Positions 1 through 10,730 of a stretch of DNA of 64,000 bases are shown one piece after another. The DNA comes from Salvia splendens (lineage: Eukaryota; Streptophyta; Magnoliopsida; Lamiales; Lamiaceae). The notes beneath the pieces were generated by a model that did not search any database, had not been told where the DNA came from, and saw only the letters and a list, made by a program, of their open reading frames with translations. Each line of letters opens with the position of its first letter. Within the stretch, counting starts at the first letter, position 1. The stretch covers positions 18,497,902 to 18,561,901 of the forward strand of contig NC_056035.1 of NCBI RefSeq assembly GCF_004379255.2. The letters run 5' to 3'. A program made the position numbers and the translations under genes.

Positions 1-2124
1 TTAAAAGAAAGCCCACCTCGACGGCTTAGATCTCAAGTACTTTCTTCCCCTTGCTATCACGCTGAGAGCGCGAGTTATCACCTTTAAAATTTATGTGTAT
101 CATTAATCAGTCTCAATTATCGACTCAAAATCATGCATGTCCCCAACGTTTCCCTTTTCCCATCAATGCGTTTTATCAACATAAGGAAACACACCATAGA
201 ATACATCAACGTACAACACATCACTACATCATAGAATGGGTTCCTTAACACATATGCATCATGCATATCATTCAAAACTTAACAACATAGATTATTTTTG
301 TATGATAAAAATCTGGCAGAATAGCGCAGTCATTTTGTAAAAATCATTAAAAATTCATCCGACCTCTGTTGGGGCTGAAATTTTACCACAATATAGTAGA
401 CACAACAAAGATCATCCAGTTAAAATTTCACATCAAAATCACATCTTTAGGTTGGTCAAATAAAAAATGAAACTCACTGGATGAGAATACAAATTCTGGC
501 AGAACTGCGCAGTCGACTTCAACAATTCATTAAATATTCATCTGTTGCCCAAAGCGTCTGAATTTTACACACAGAATAGAAGACACCTTGACGTTTACTC
601 AGTTAAAATTTCGAACAAAAATAAGATCGTTTGGTCAGTCAAACATACGTCGGAATCTACTGTCCAAACACCACAGTTGTCATGCTTCCAAATTTCGAAT
701 TAGGGTTTATCAAATATTCATCCAAACACATATATTCATGCTTCCAACACATAATCATGCTTCAAAAAGATCTCACCATCATGTTCTCATATATTCACAT
801 AGCATTCACCACAAATCATCCATAAGTTCATTCATAAACAACCATAAACGCATATACATATCTTTTTCTCATGCAACCATCAATCCCACCCGATTAAATA
901 TTAGATCTACGATCTCTACACTTATTATATGCATGATGGAATCAAAAGCGAGGTTTCAATGGAGAGGATGAGGAAAAGAAGTTCAATTATACCTTTCTTG
1001 ATCAAAAGCAATCGGTAGAAACAAAGTATAATCTTGATTCTTCAAAAATTCTTGAGGCTTCAACTTAAATTCTTCTCAAAAGATGAAGAATTCATGGAGG
1101 GAAAATAGAAGAAAAATTGGGAGGGAGAGGGAAAAGTGAGGCGTGAATTTCAAGGGAGTGGGAGGCGTGTAATTTGTGATTTAGGTTTAGGGTTTCTCTC
1201 TTATTTATAGAGTGCAAGATTTAATCTTTAATTAAATAAATTAAAGATTTGAAAAGATATGGAGTAGTGGAAGTTGGCGTGAAATAGGAGAAAAAATAGG
1301 AGGAATTCAAAATCTAGGCTATTTAATTAGCCTATGATTTAATTTGGTATTTCATGGAGTAGAATAAAATAATACGGAGCAGAATAAAAATAATAATACT
1401 CCCAATAATATATGGAGTAGGCGATTTTATTCATTCTTCCACAAGAAATTAAACTCAAATCCTAATAAAAATAGGATATGGAAAGATCTCCTTAGGTATG
1501 GTAAGATTTGCTAGAATATTTATATTTATTCATGGAAGGGAATAAATAAGGGATCAAAATATATAATAAACAATTCCTTCTTCCCTTAAATAAGGGAAAT
1601 TTTGAAATCTCCCTAGGAATAAGGTAGGGGTCGAATTTCTCATGGAGGAATAAAGAATAATCGGGTTTTGGATTTAATTAGGATAATTATCCCAACAAAT
1701 AATTAAATCCAGGAAAAAATAGAATTCCTCTCCAATAAATAATAGTGGTCGAAAATTTCAAATAAAAAGGGCAAGGTAATTATTGATGATCCTATTTAAT
1801 CCCACTCACCTTTAGAAAAATAATTCACCACACTATATATTTCACCCCGCAACATTCATTCAAACAGTCACGTCATAATTCAACAAGATTGACTATTCCA
1901 CATTCTCGTCACGTCTTCAACGATATTGACCATTCAATGGTCACGTCATTTCCCCAACAATGTTGACTATTCAAACCAAGTCTCAACTCCAAAGCACAAT
2001 CATGTCACATAGAAATAAAGCAATTAATTCACTCGTCAATTAATCCACATACTTCACGGCATTAAAACATTTAATGCAAAATTTTAGGGTTCGAAAATTA
2101 GGGTTCAAAAAGTGAGGCGTTACA
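1..2124 (-). mobile_element. LTR of a Ty3/Gypsy-like retrotransposon, minus strand, left end outside the window
   Basis: Read on the minus strand, this block begins at 2124 with TGTAACGCCTCAC followed by two AACCCTAA-type motifs, a typical start of plant Gypsy LTRs. A TATA box (CTATAAATAA) lies on the minus strand at 1201-1210, and a pyrimidine-rich leader follows, as expected for the U3/R boundary. No long coding region is present. No polypurine tract precedes 2124, so this is a 5' LTR or a solo LTR rather than a 3' LTR. Its other end and any duplicated target site are off the left edge. The assignment to Gypsy is inferred from LTR style only. Confidence 0.55.
308..645. repeat. Imperfect tandem duplication of about 180 bp inside the LTR
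   Basis: Two degenerate copies of one block follow each other. Each begins with tctggcagaa.tgcgcagtc (about 311 and 494), continues through aaattcatc and gaattttac/gaaattttac, and ends with cagttaaaatttc. The spacing is close to 180 bases. The copies differ by many substitutions, so the duplication is old. Confidence 0.6.
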
Positions 2125-2761
2125 AAAGCAGTCAAAAAATCAAGACTGGGGCGATAGACATTGTCCCCCCCCCCCCCGGGCATCCCCTGCATCCCCGGCT
2201 GCCACCCCGGCATCATCTGCATCCCGACTACCCACCCCGGCATCATCTGCATCTCGGTACCCCCTGCCCGCCCTGCATCCCCTGCCATCCCGGCATACTA
2301 CCCCTGGCTGCCATCCCGGGCATCATCTGCTGCCAAGGGTACATGTTCTAGTACCCGGCCATCGGACCTCATCCACCTCCCACGGGTACCGTGGGAGTTT
2401 GAGACATGCTCGTCACTGGAGTAGACTCGTTGTTGTTCTCCATTTTTCTTTATTGCTCTTGTACAGAAATTAAGTGAGAGAGAAAACTCGTTAAAACAAG
2501 CAGTGCAAATGAAAATGACGTGCAAATCGCGTATATATAGTGTTTCGGAAAAAAAATTTGAGCTGGCCGATCGCTCGCCGGTCGGGAGCCTGCAATGGCG
2601 GCCAGCCGACCGACGAGCGGATCGGCCAGCGCCCGAAAATCGACGTTGGGTCACCGATTTTTTCGCCGAAATGGCGCTCGCCGGTTCCAATGGTTCGGTG
2701 AGCGGACTGGCCAGCGTCGGGAATCGGCTAGCCTGCCCGCTCGCCGCCATTGGAGATGCTC
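2125..2761 (-). mobile_element. Truncated PIF/Harbinger element, 5' part, minus strand
   Basis: The right edge, read on the minus strand, starts GAGCATCTCCAATGG and is flanked by TAA (2762-2764), the 3-bp target typical of PIF/Harbinger. The next stretch has the same layout as the complete element at 8676: a GC-rich subterminal region, then ttttccgaaacactatatatacgcg, then a leader ending in a start codon. No matching left inverted repeat is seen before the LTR at 2124, so the element is either cut by that LTR or deleted. Confidence 0.7.
2180..2443 (-). pseudogene. Remnant of Harbinger ORF1 (Myb-like partner protein), N-terminal part
   Basis: On the minus strand a start codon at 2443 opens a frame beginning MENNNESTPV. 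It hits a stop after about 24 codons, then continues in the same frame with a second stop and a Met/Pro/Gly-rich stretch (MYPWQQMMPGM and similar GMQ/MPGW repeats). Such low-complexity N-termini are common in plant Harbinger ORF1 proteins, which carry a Myb/SANT-like domain further on. That domain is missing here because the element ends at a homopolymer of C/G at 2164-2178. The product is not functional. Identity is inferred from position and composition, not from a conserved domain. Confidence 0.5.
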
Positions 2762-2774
2762 TAAAATTTGTGGA

Positions 2775-3256
2775 TTCCATTGGTATTTAAAATGGACGAT
2801 TTGTTGCCTCCGCGCCAATCCAGATGGGTGTACCACGGAGCAATGAATATTTGATCCAACGTTTCACTGATATGCGCAGGAGCACAGCACATACCGCACT
2901 CCAGGTCGATTTGATTGAAGAAGTTTGAGCACGTAGGGGAGGTGGCGGTGCAGTGTGAACACCATCGTGATGTTCAATAGATTAATATTTCGTTGTATAA
3001 TTTTTTCAGTACTTTAATACGATAAAAATTTAGTGTTTAATTTTAATTTCTTCACTTATAGCCGTTTTTTCTAATTACGTATAGTCCGATAATTTTAATT
3101 ATAATTGAATTAAAATAAACGAAAAAAATTGGGGCTATTGGAAGTGTCCGCCTATAGTGGCGGAAACCTTTTTTTTGGGCGCGGATAAAAAAACTGGGGC
3201 TGTAGACAAAAAAGAGGGCGAGACTATTGGAGTTGTCCGCCTTATAGTGGACACTC
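2775..3256 (+). mobile_element. 3' remnant of a PIF/Harbinger element with transposase tail
   Basis: About 2825-2940 encodes a decayed C-terminal tail (QRFTDMRRSTAHTALQVDL, then IEEV and a stop). It aligns in style with the tail of the intact transposase at 10230-10335 (ADMRQTEAHIRLQKDLIEEL). The right end is CTTATAGTGGACACTC ending at 3256 and is followed by TTA (3257-3259), the usual Harbinger target. A related subterminal copy, tgtccgcctatagtggcgg, lies at 3146. The 5' part is absent. Confidence 0.6.
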
Positions 3257-3259
3257 TTA

Positions 3260-5600
3260 TGGTTCGCCATTAAACAGATTTTTTATGAAAAACCGGACCA
3301 GTTCAATAAGAATTTATTCATCTTAAAAGCATCAGATTTTGAAGGACAATTATACCCTTTTTTTCTCTACTCTTGAGTCCTTACATTTACTACTAAAAAA
3401 GCATAATTAAGAGTGGTTCTCTTTTTTTATCATTTATCATTTTGACAACAGAAACAACAAATGATGGAATATTTAAAAGAATATGTACATAAAAAATATA
3501 GATTTACGTAAGACGTAATTAATTTCTAACCAGTTGTGCACATAAATATTAAATTATAATTCTACTAATATATTTTATGATTCCTTTTTATTTGACTGAT
3601 TTTTTTAGTTTCTATTTGATAGAATTAAATAAAATGTAATAATATATTCTTAAAAAATGAATATTAATTTGTGTGTAATATTTTAGATATTCAATTTATT
3701 TTTCAGTTTCTCTAAATATTTCTAAAAAATTGGGATTCCAATTAATCTTACACTATTTCGTTAAACATTTTCAAATTTCAGTTTATCATACTCGGTAGTG
3801 GGAGTCGGTTGATCTTCATTTCAATTGAATGGCGGACGATTTTAATTAATGTAAGTATAATTGAATAGTGGAATCCTCTAGTTTTACCGAATTCATTAAA
3901 ATAAAGTGAAATCCTTAATAATTCATAAAACTAAGTTGTGACATAGATTCTTTTGTTGTCCATAATAAATAATCATTTGAAATCCTCAATAATTCAATTT
4001 AATAATAAATCAATAGAATTTGTAATTGAATATATAATCAATTGAAATTTATATTCCATTAAATTCAACATAAATAGAAATCCACAATTTTTTAATCATA
4101 AGATTCACCAATGTTGGTACATTTCCTTTGCACAAAAGATCAATTGACGTCCCCAATCGAATTGGATATCAAATGTAATCTTCAAATGTTCAATTAAATC
4201 AAGACTAACAAAATTTCAATTTATTCAACTGAATCTGTAATTCTCTAAGTGATTCTAAGATCAATTGAAAATTTTAACTGTTCAGTTAAATATAACATTA
4301 ATTAAAATACTATATTTTTTCAATTTGACTGAAGATCAACCAAATTTCCAACTTAATTTAATTTCTCGAACGGCTCAATTTGAAGTAAAGATTAATTATA
4401 TCTCAAAATAGACCTAAATACATAAGATTCTCAATTGAATAGAAAACAAATGAAAATTATCAATTGATAAACTGAAAATACGATAATTTGAAATATCAAA
4501 TTATTTAAATAATAGTATGATATATTTAAATCTATATTTAGGTATTATAGAATTTATATAATGTTATGTCACAATTTAATATGAAGAAGAGTTACATGAC
4601 TATCATAATATCCTGTAATAGCATATACTAGTATATGTTATTTTATGGAGAACAAAAGATTCAAATAATGCGTAATTACTATCATTAATTGAATCGAATT
4701 CCCAATTATCAAATGGAGGTTCATTTGATTAATTAAAGAGTATTTGATGTATAATAGATTAATTGGAAAAGGGGAATAAATATTTATTAAGTATGGAAAA
4801 GTGAATGTTGAATCAGTTTATTTTAAAAAATCAGATAATAACTATTATAGTTCATTCTTATCTATATTCTCACACTTTAATTATATAAATTGTTACTAAA
4901 ATTATACTCCTGCAATGCAAAACAAATAAAAATAAAAATAAATTAGTGAAAAAAATTATTATTAGAAGAAAAGGAACATAATAAAAATCAAGTAGAGAAC
5001 TAAAAAAACGTTTGCTTTGAAAAAAAGAAAGGGTAGTAATGTAAAAATATTTGAGAATTAATGGAGATAATTAAATAAATAGTATCTACGGTTGATATAG
5101 TTACTAAAATGTCATTTTATGGCCCGCTATATTATGGCTGGATAGCTTTTCCCTAAAAAGTATCGGCTTCCTTGCAAATAATCTCAAAAGGGTAAATATA
5201 GAAAAATAAAATAAAAGAAAATCAATGGTAATGGAAAATGGTAATCATTAGAATGTTGATTCCTTGGCCATGCGCAGTCGCCTAAAATCACCCAAAATCA
5301 GTGTTAAGTGGAATAATTTGTGGAGGGGAGTTGTAATAATAGATAAAAAGATGTCATGGACTCATGGTTGGTTGAATAGTAGCATATTAGTGGTTGAAGC
5401 AATACATTCAACCTTCACTTCTCCACCTTGCTCAAGTGGGAAAGGTAAAACTCTAAAGTGTTAAGTACTATGTTTAAACTCTGTTGCAATAATGGGTTTA
5501 TTTTTATTGGTGAAAAATAGGTGTCCCGAGTTTCATTATATTAAAGACAAATTCTCTATTTTTGGTGCAATGCAAGGAATAATTAGTGTAAGAGTATCAC
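3260..5600. other. AT-rich spacer, no gene recognised
   Basis: No open frame with recognisable protein features, no tRNA and no bounded transposon was found. The middle (about 3780-4760) is unusually rich in CAATTGA/TCAATTG words. Confidence 0.6.
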
Positions 5601-6043
5601 TAAGAGCATCCACATCGGCGAGCTGCAGCTCGTCCGTCCGTGCCAGCGGCGCGTCACCGCTGTCCGCCGCTGCGCTCTTGCCGCTGGCACGGCGCTGCAC
5701 GATGCATCGAGCACGTCCGTGCCAGCGAGCAGCATACGTGGCAGGCGGTGATTGGCCAACGACATAGCCATTGGCAATTTGATTATTTTTATAAAATAAG
5801 ATTTTAATTAAAAAATCCGATTAAAAATAAAAAAAAATATTTTCCCACTTCCCAAAAAATTATATCCGTTTTCTACCCACTTTTAATTTATTTTTCAATT
5901 TTTTCCCAAAAAATACACATTTTCATCTATAAATACCTTCACTTTCACACCCAAAAATTCACACCACACTACACAATTCTCATCTACATTCTCTCATTTC
6001 CATTCTCAATTCTCAATCTTTCTTCCACTCCTACAACATAACA

Positions 6044-7034
6044 ATGTCCGGCCACGACGATCATCCCCCCAGCTCCCACGGTTGGAACCCCGAGTGGTTT
6101 GGTTCACAACCGTTTCCTAGTCCGGAAACGGAATAGTCGGCCCCTCCTCAGACCCAAGGTTCGGTGGTTCCGGGTGGCTACCGGCCTTACCCGATCGACG
6201 ACCAAGATGACCCTGAAGGTCAATACGGGTGGACACCCGAGCCTAGAGCGAGGTCGAGCGGCCCCTCCCAAACTCCGACTCCTCCTACTCGAGGTGTCCG
6301 CACACCGTACACTCCGGCGGATATGGAGCAATTGTTCAAAGCGTTCTTGTCAATCTCCGAAGATCCGGAGTTTGGCACGAACTAATGAAAACCGGCTGGG
6401 TGGAACAATCGAGCGCAACGAGAGTATGGTGCGCAACGCCATATACAGAGCCAACGAAGAAATCCAAAAGTTCCAGGGGTATTATCTCCAGGAAGAGCGG
6501 TCGGCGGGGAGCGGCCGGAGCGAGGTCGACATCATCAGTTCCGCCTTGTCGACCTACCAATCCATGAACTACAAGCCGTTCAAGTACCTCAACATTTGGC
6601 AGGAGACGCGGTCGCATCCGAAGTATAGGGGAGGCGTAACATCCTCCTCTAGCGGCTCCTCCAAACGGTTAAGATCGGTATCCCTATCCGATGCCGGCTC
6701 CGAAGACGTGGCTAGCCAACTTGCCGGAGCTAACTTGAGTAGCCCCGACGCCGGCCAGAGCGGTTCCCAACACCGACCGCAAGGAAGGAAGAAGGCGGTG
6801 GCCAACCGCCGTCGCGCCGCGACTCCATCCGCCCCCGATCCCGAACCCGCTCCTGCTCCCTATGTGCCACCTCAACCCCCCACCAACTCGTTGTGGGGGG
6901 TTTTGGCCCAACTCAATTTGGCCGATAGGTCAAATATGACCCCCGAGCAACTTCGATCGCATATGGCGATGATACGGGGTCTCCAAAGAACGTTGGGGTA
7001 TTGCCGGATGATGACTAGTCTTCCCCGGATGTAA
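6044..7034 (+). pseudogene. Broken Harbinger ORF1, Myb/SANT-like protein
   Basis: A start codon at 6044 follows a CT-rich leader and opens with MSGHDDHPPSSHGWNPEWF. An in-frame TAG occurs at codon 31. The frame then runs on to the middle of the Myb/SANT-like domain (SISEDPEFGTN) and stops at 6383-6385. The remainder continues in another frame from NENRLGGTIERNE through YLNIWQETRSHPKYRG and a Ser/Pro-rich section, ending at 7034. The end of the first SANT helix region and the FWxRI-type motif are missing, so a deletion of about 40-50 bases with a frameshift is inferred at 6382. In intact Harbinger elements this protein helps recruit the transposase to DNA. This copy cannot make it. Confidence 0.7.
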
Positions 7035-7039
7035 TTTTT

Positions 7040-7135
7040 ACGCTTTAATTGTGTAATTTTTATTTTTTAGGATTTTAATTATGTAATTTTTATTTTTTAG
7101 GATTTTAATTATGTAATTTTTAGTTTTATTGTAAT
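7040..7135. repeat. Three short tandem copies of an AT-rich unit
   Basis: The unit ttaattatgtaattttta followed by ttttttaggat is repeated with a period of about 33 bases, just after the ORF1 stop codon. It forms the 3' untranslated part of the Harbinger element. Confidence 0.6.
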
Positions 7136-7345
7136 TTGTAATATTATTCCGGGTATTTTTAATGAATTTTAATTTTGTGGAAATGTTTTTATTTAAATTG
7201 AATAATAGAATGGTGGGACCCTTGTGCTCGTGCTTGCGGAAGAGCACGGATGTGGGTGTTGTGTTCTTGCCTAAGAGCAGGCAGAAAAAGTGGGTCGGGC
7301 CCACATCCGTGCTCGCTGGCAAGAGCACGGATGTGGATGCTCTAA

Positions 7346-8672
7346 CCGTTTATATACACTAAGTTTAAACTCATTTTACTGTAAATATCACATTAAATAG
7401 TAATTTTTCTCTAACCATTTATACTAAACTCAAACCTCAAATAATATTTACTATCCATTATATTTTTTAACTTACAAAATTTGAAAAAATGATATGAATT
7501 TCTTTGTGTAAACCTAAAAGTAGGTATTTTTTACTAAAAAACCTAAAATAAGATTAGTTTTAGAGAACCATTGAAATTATATACTAGTAGTACATGTTGA
7601 GTAGCATTAGAGTTGGTCCAAGACCTAAGTTCACACGTAACTTTACAATGGACAGTCCCTTTTCTAGAAAGAAACGGAAAAAAGGGAGAGATCCCTGAAG
7701 GCTAAAGATGTTTATACTTTATATAGTATATAAATTATAAAAAAGAAAAGTTGAAAGTGCGTTTCAACATATAGATGAATCGTTAACTCACTTACACTGC
7801 AACTTTATTGATCATAAATAATCTGTTTTCCCTTCTATTTTTCTTGGGGTTTTAGGGTACAAAGGGTTTGTGGCATTGAGCAATAAAATATTAGGGCTGG
7901 ACTCAAATCGAGATTTATTTATAGATTCAAAGTCATTTTCTTCTTTTCTACTACTAACAAACAATTTTACAACAGTTTGCTATCATTCGATATAAATAAT
8001 GTAAGGGTTGGAAGTGCTACTCCATCACCAAAACACATACTATTGTGACATGTATGTATTAATAGTATGCTTTGAAATGCTTATACGTACGTAAATTTAT
8101 TTTTCAGTTTTATGAGAAAGAAAGAAATTTTGTTTATATTGTTTTTGTCCTTTATTCATCAATTCAAACAAAAGAATGTAAATAGTCTGTGCATTGTGTT
8201 TATAGGTACTGAGTGATGAAGATATCTTTAAAAGTTCTCTTACCTCCTTGCAGAAATAAATAAATAAATAAATATTCCAGCTTCACCTAGATAGGAAGCA
8301 GACTACGCAAAGACCGTGCGAAGCTGGTTTGCTCGCACACGACCTATGGCTATGGCTTCTCGCTCTACACCCCTTTCAAGTTCTAGTTTCGTGTTTTTAC
8401 ATTTTCTCCCTTTTTAGACAATTCATCCTTTAAAACTCAACAAACTCATAATCATATCAATTTAGTAGGAATTATTTCAATTGTGCATGTTAAATCAAAC
8501 CAAACAAAATGGGAATGGTGCCCAAATATCAGAGGTATATAACACATGCATCATTAATTATTTATTATTTTGATTTGTTATTACATGGGGCTTTTTCGTA
8601 ACCAAGTAAATTATGAAATCTTGGGCAATGGAATGGTAACTAATTAGAAGCCAAATTGATTTTTTTTTTCTC
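7346..8672. other. AT-rich spacer, no gene recognised
   Basis: No supported coding region, RNA gene or transposon boundary was found. A short (aaat)n run lies at about 8257-8275. Confidence 0.6.
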
Positions 8673-8689
8673 TTAGAGCATCCACAATA

Positions 8690-8885
8690 GCGCCTAGCGC
8701 ACCGCCTAGTCGAGCGCCGGCGCTAGGCGGTGCGCTAGGCGAACTATTGCAGCCGCCTAGCCGATTTCACGGAAAAAAACCGCCTAGCGCTCGGCGGTTC
8801 CGCGGCGCTAGGCGGTGCGCTAGGCGATCCGCTAGGCGCTATTGCAGCGTCCGGATCGCCTAGCGCACCGCCTAGCGCGAATTTT
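8690..8885. repeat. Subterminal array of CGCCTAGCGC-type palindromic words
   Basis: About 200 bases are built almost only from cgcctagcgc, accgcctag and their reverse complements (gcgctaggcg, ctaggcggt), in both orientations. Such clusters are candidate binding sites for the element's own transposase or ORF1 protein. The same array recurs, in reverse, at 48890-49085. Confidence 0.8.
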
Positions 8886-9006
8886 TAATTTTTTTTTGTT
8901 TCCGAAACACTATATATACGCGACTTGCCCGTCATTTTCATTCGCACCACTTGTATTAACGAGTACTCTCTCTATCTTAATTTCTGTACAAGATCAACAC
9001 CTAGAA

Positions 9007-10335
9007 ATGAGTAACGCCGGTGGTAGTGGTGGGAGTGGTGGGGATGCTGAGGAGTACGAGCGTATAATGAACGAAGCGCTAGAGGCCTATACGAACCGTG
9101 AGATTGATCAATGGATGCAGAGGGCCTTGCAGCCGGCGGTACCTCGACCTCGACCAGTGGTACACCGCCGAGCGGTGATTGATCGTGATCACGTAGCTGC
9201 ACATCAGCGCCTATACGAAGACTACTTCGCACAGGAGCCGCGGTTCAATGCCAACCTTTTCAGACGCCGTTTTAGGATGCGCATGTCCCTGTTTATGCGT
9301 ATTGTTAACGGATTGGAGCAACGATATCTGTATTTACGCTTTAGGCACGATGCGGCGGGCAGACCCGGCCACACTCCTATTCAAAAGTGCACTGCGGCAA
9401 TCCGGCAGTTGGCCTACGGAGGCGCTGCAGACATGTGGGACGAGTACCTCCACATCGGTGAGACGACTGCCCTGGAGTGTATGAAGTATTTCTGTCAGGG
9501 CGTGATTGAAATATTCGGTGATCAGTACCTTCGAAGCCCTACCCCCGATGACTGTTGGGATCTGCTGCGGATGCACGGGGAACAGCATGGGTTCCCAGGG
9601 ATGTTAGGCAGCATAGATTGTATGCATTGGGAGTGGAAGAACTGCCCCGCCGCCTGGAAGGGGATGTACACTACCGGCTACAAGGGAAAGAATCCCACGA
9701 TGATCCTCGAGGCCGTAGCTGATTACCGGCTGTGGATTTGGCATGCGTATTTTGGGATAGATGGTTCGAACAACGACCTCAACGTCCTCAACTCGTCGCC
9801 ACTTTTCAACGAGCAGTGTCAGGGTGTCGGTCCGGCCATCAGTTTTGTCGCCAACGACAACCGACATGATATGGGCTACTACTTGGCGGATGGGATATAC
9901 CCTAGGTGGCCCGTCTTTGTGAAGACGATCCGATGCCCAGGAGATGAGAATAAGGCCTACTTTGCAGCACGGCAGGAGTCGGCGCGCAAGGACGTGGAAC
10001 GCGCATTTGGTGTGCTCCAGGCTCGATGGGCGGCAGTTAAGGGGCCAACGCGTTTGTGGCACGTCGACTGCATTGCTGATATAATGTACGCATGTATAAT
10101 CATGCACAACATGATTGTCGAAGATGAAGTTGGACAACTGACTGATTGGGCCAACGACGATAATGAAGCTGGTCCAAGCCACGGTGTAGCCGCCCCTAAC
10201 GTACGGAGTGGGGTACCCCACGATGAAGACGGCCGCCTCCAAGCACATGCCGACATGCGCCAAACGGAAGCTCATATTCGACTCCAAAAGGATTTAATTG
10301 AAGAGTTATGGGCGCGGAGGACTGCACGACGTTAG
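9007..10335 (+). CDS. PIF/Harbinger transposase (DDE superfamily), intact
   Basis: The gene encodes a 442-residue DDE nuclease of the plant PIF/Harbinger type, which cuts and pastes DNA at TTA/TAA targets. The start at 9007 (MSNAGGSGG) is chosen because the frame upstream runs through the terminal repeat and past the TATA-like box. After an acidic N-terminus comes a basic DNA-binding region (LFRRRFRMRMSLFMRI, roughly residues 80-100). The catalytic acids are visible as D in GSIDCMHWEW, D in FGIDGSNNDLNVLN and E in KDVERAFGVLQARW, in the right order and spacing. The C-terminus QKDLIEELWARR is typical of the family. No stop or frameshift interrupts it, so the protein may be active. It would normally work with a separate Myb-like ORF1 protein, which this element lacks. 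Confidence 0.92.
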   Translation: MSNAGGSGGSGGDAEEYERIMNEALEAYTNREIDQWMQRALQPAVPRPRPVVHRRAVIDRDHVAAHQRLYEDYFAQEPRFNANLFRRRFRMRMSLFMRIVNGLEQRYLYLRFRHDAAGRPGHTPIQKCTAAIRQLAYGGAADMWDEYLHIGETTALECMKYFCQGVIEIFGDQYLRSPTPDDCWDLLRMHGEQHGFPGMLGSIDCMHWEWKNCPAAWKGMYTTGYKGKNPTMILEAVADYRLWIWHAYFGIDGSNNDLNVLNSSPLFNEQCQGVGPAISFVANDNRHDMGYYLADGIYPRWPVFVKTIRCPGDENKAYFAARQESARKDVERAFGVLQARWAAVKGPTRLWHVDCIADIMYACIIMHNMIVEDEVGQLTDWANDDNEAGPSHGVAAPNVRSGVPHDEDGRLQAHADMRQTEAHIRLQKDLIEELWARRTARR

Positions 10336-10730
10336 TTTTTTTTTAATTATGTAATTTTTTTTAATTAATGTACTTTTTAAATTTTATTAATATTAGTGAA
10401 TTTTCTCGTTTTTGTGGCGTAAATTTAATTCTGTATATTGTGTGATTGTTAATTATTTCATTTTGTATATATTTGTTAATAGTGATTTGGATAGTATTAT
10501 TAATGTTTCCCGTATATGTCTCGTAAATTAAATTCCGTATATTGTGTGATTGTTAATTATGTCATTTTATATAATTGTTATTAGTGATGTGGCTATTGAT
10601 GTGGCTGGGCTATTTATGATGTGGCTAGGCTATGGCTGGGCTATTTATGATGTGGCAGGAGGATTTTTAGTGCTGATGATGTGGCAGTGGCTAAGCTATG
10701 GCTGAGCTATTCCTATTGTGGATGGCCTTA

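Larger units (their letters stand above)
5604..7342 (+). mobile_element. Complete PIF/Harbinger element carrying only ORF1
   Basis: The element begins GAGCATCCACATC (5604) and ends GATGTGGATGCTC (7342), a perfect 13-bp terminal inverted repeat. It is flanked by TAA on both sides (5601-5603 and 7343-7345). Subterminal regions are GC-rich with many gccagc/gctggc words. The internal region encodes a broken Myb-like partner protein and no transposase. Length is 1739 bp. It is non-autonomous and would depend on a transposase supplied elsewhere. Confidence 0.9.
8676..10727 (+). mobile_element. Complete PIF/Harbinger element with intact transposase
   Basis: The left end is GAGCATCCACAATAG (8676) and the right end is CTATTGTGGATGGCC (10727), inverted repeats with small differences at the outer edge. 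TTA flanks both ends (8673-8675 and 10728-10730). Length is 2052 bp. The left subterminal region is a dense array of CGCCTAGCGC/GCGCTAGGCG palindromic words. The right subterminal region instead repeats gatgtggctgggctat. A TATA-like run (actatatatacg, about 8909-8920) precedes the single gene. No ORF1 is present. A 614-bp deletion derivative of this family lies at 48480-49093. Confidence 0.93.

Noticed and set aside
588..971. 127-codon frame near the left edge
   Set aside because: It falls in the LTR, has low-complexity composition and no domain; the opposite strand shows the LTR promoter layout.
9604..10287. 227-codon open frame on the minus strand
   Set aside because: It lies wholly opposite the intact Harbinger transposase and has no recognisable domain; it is a shadow of that gene.
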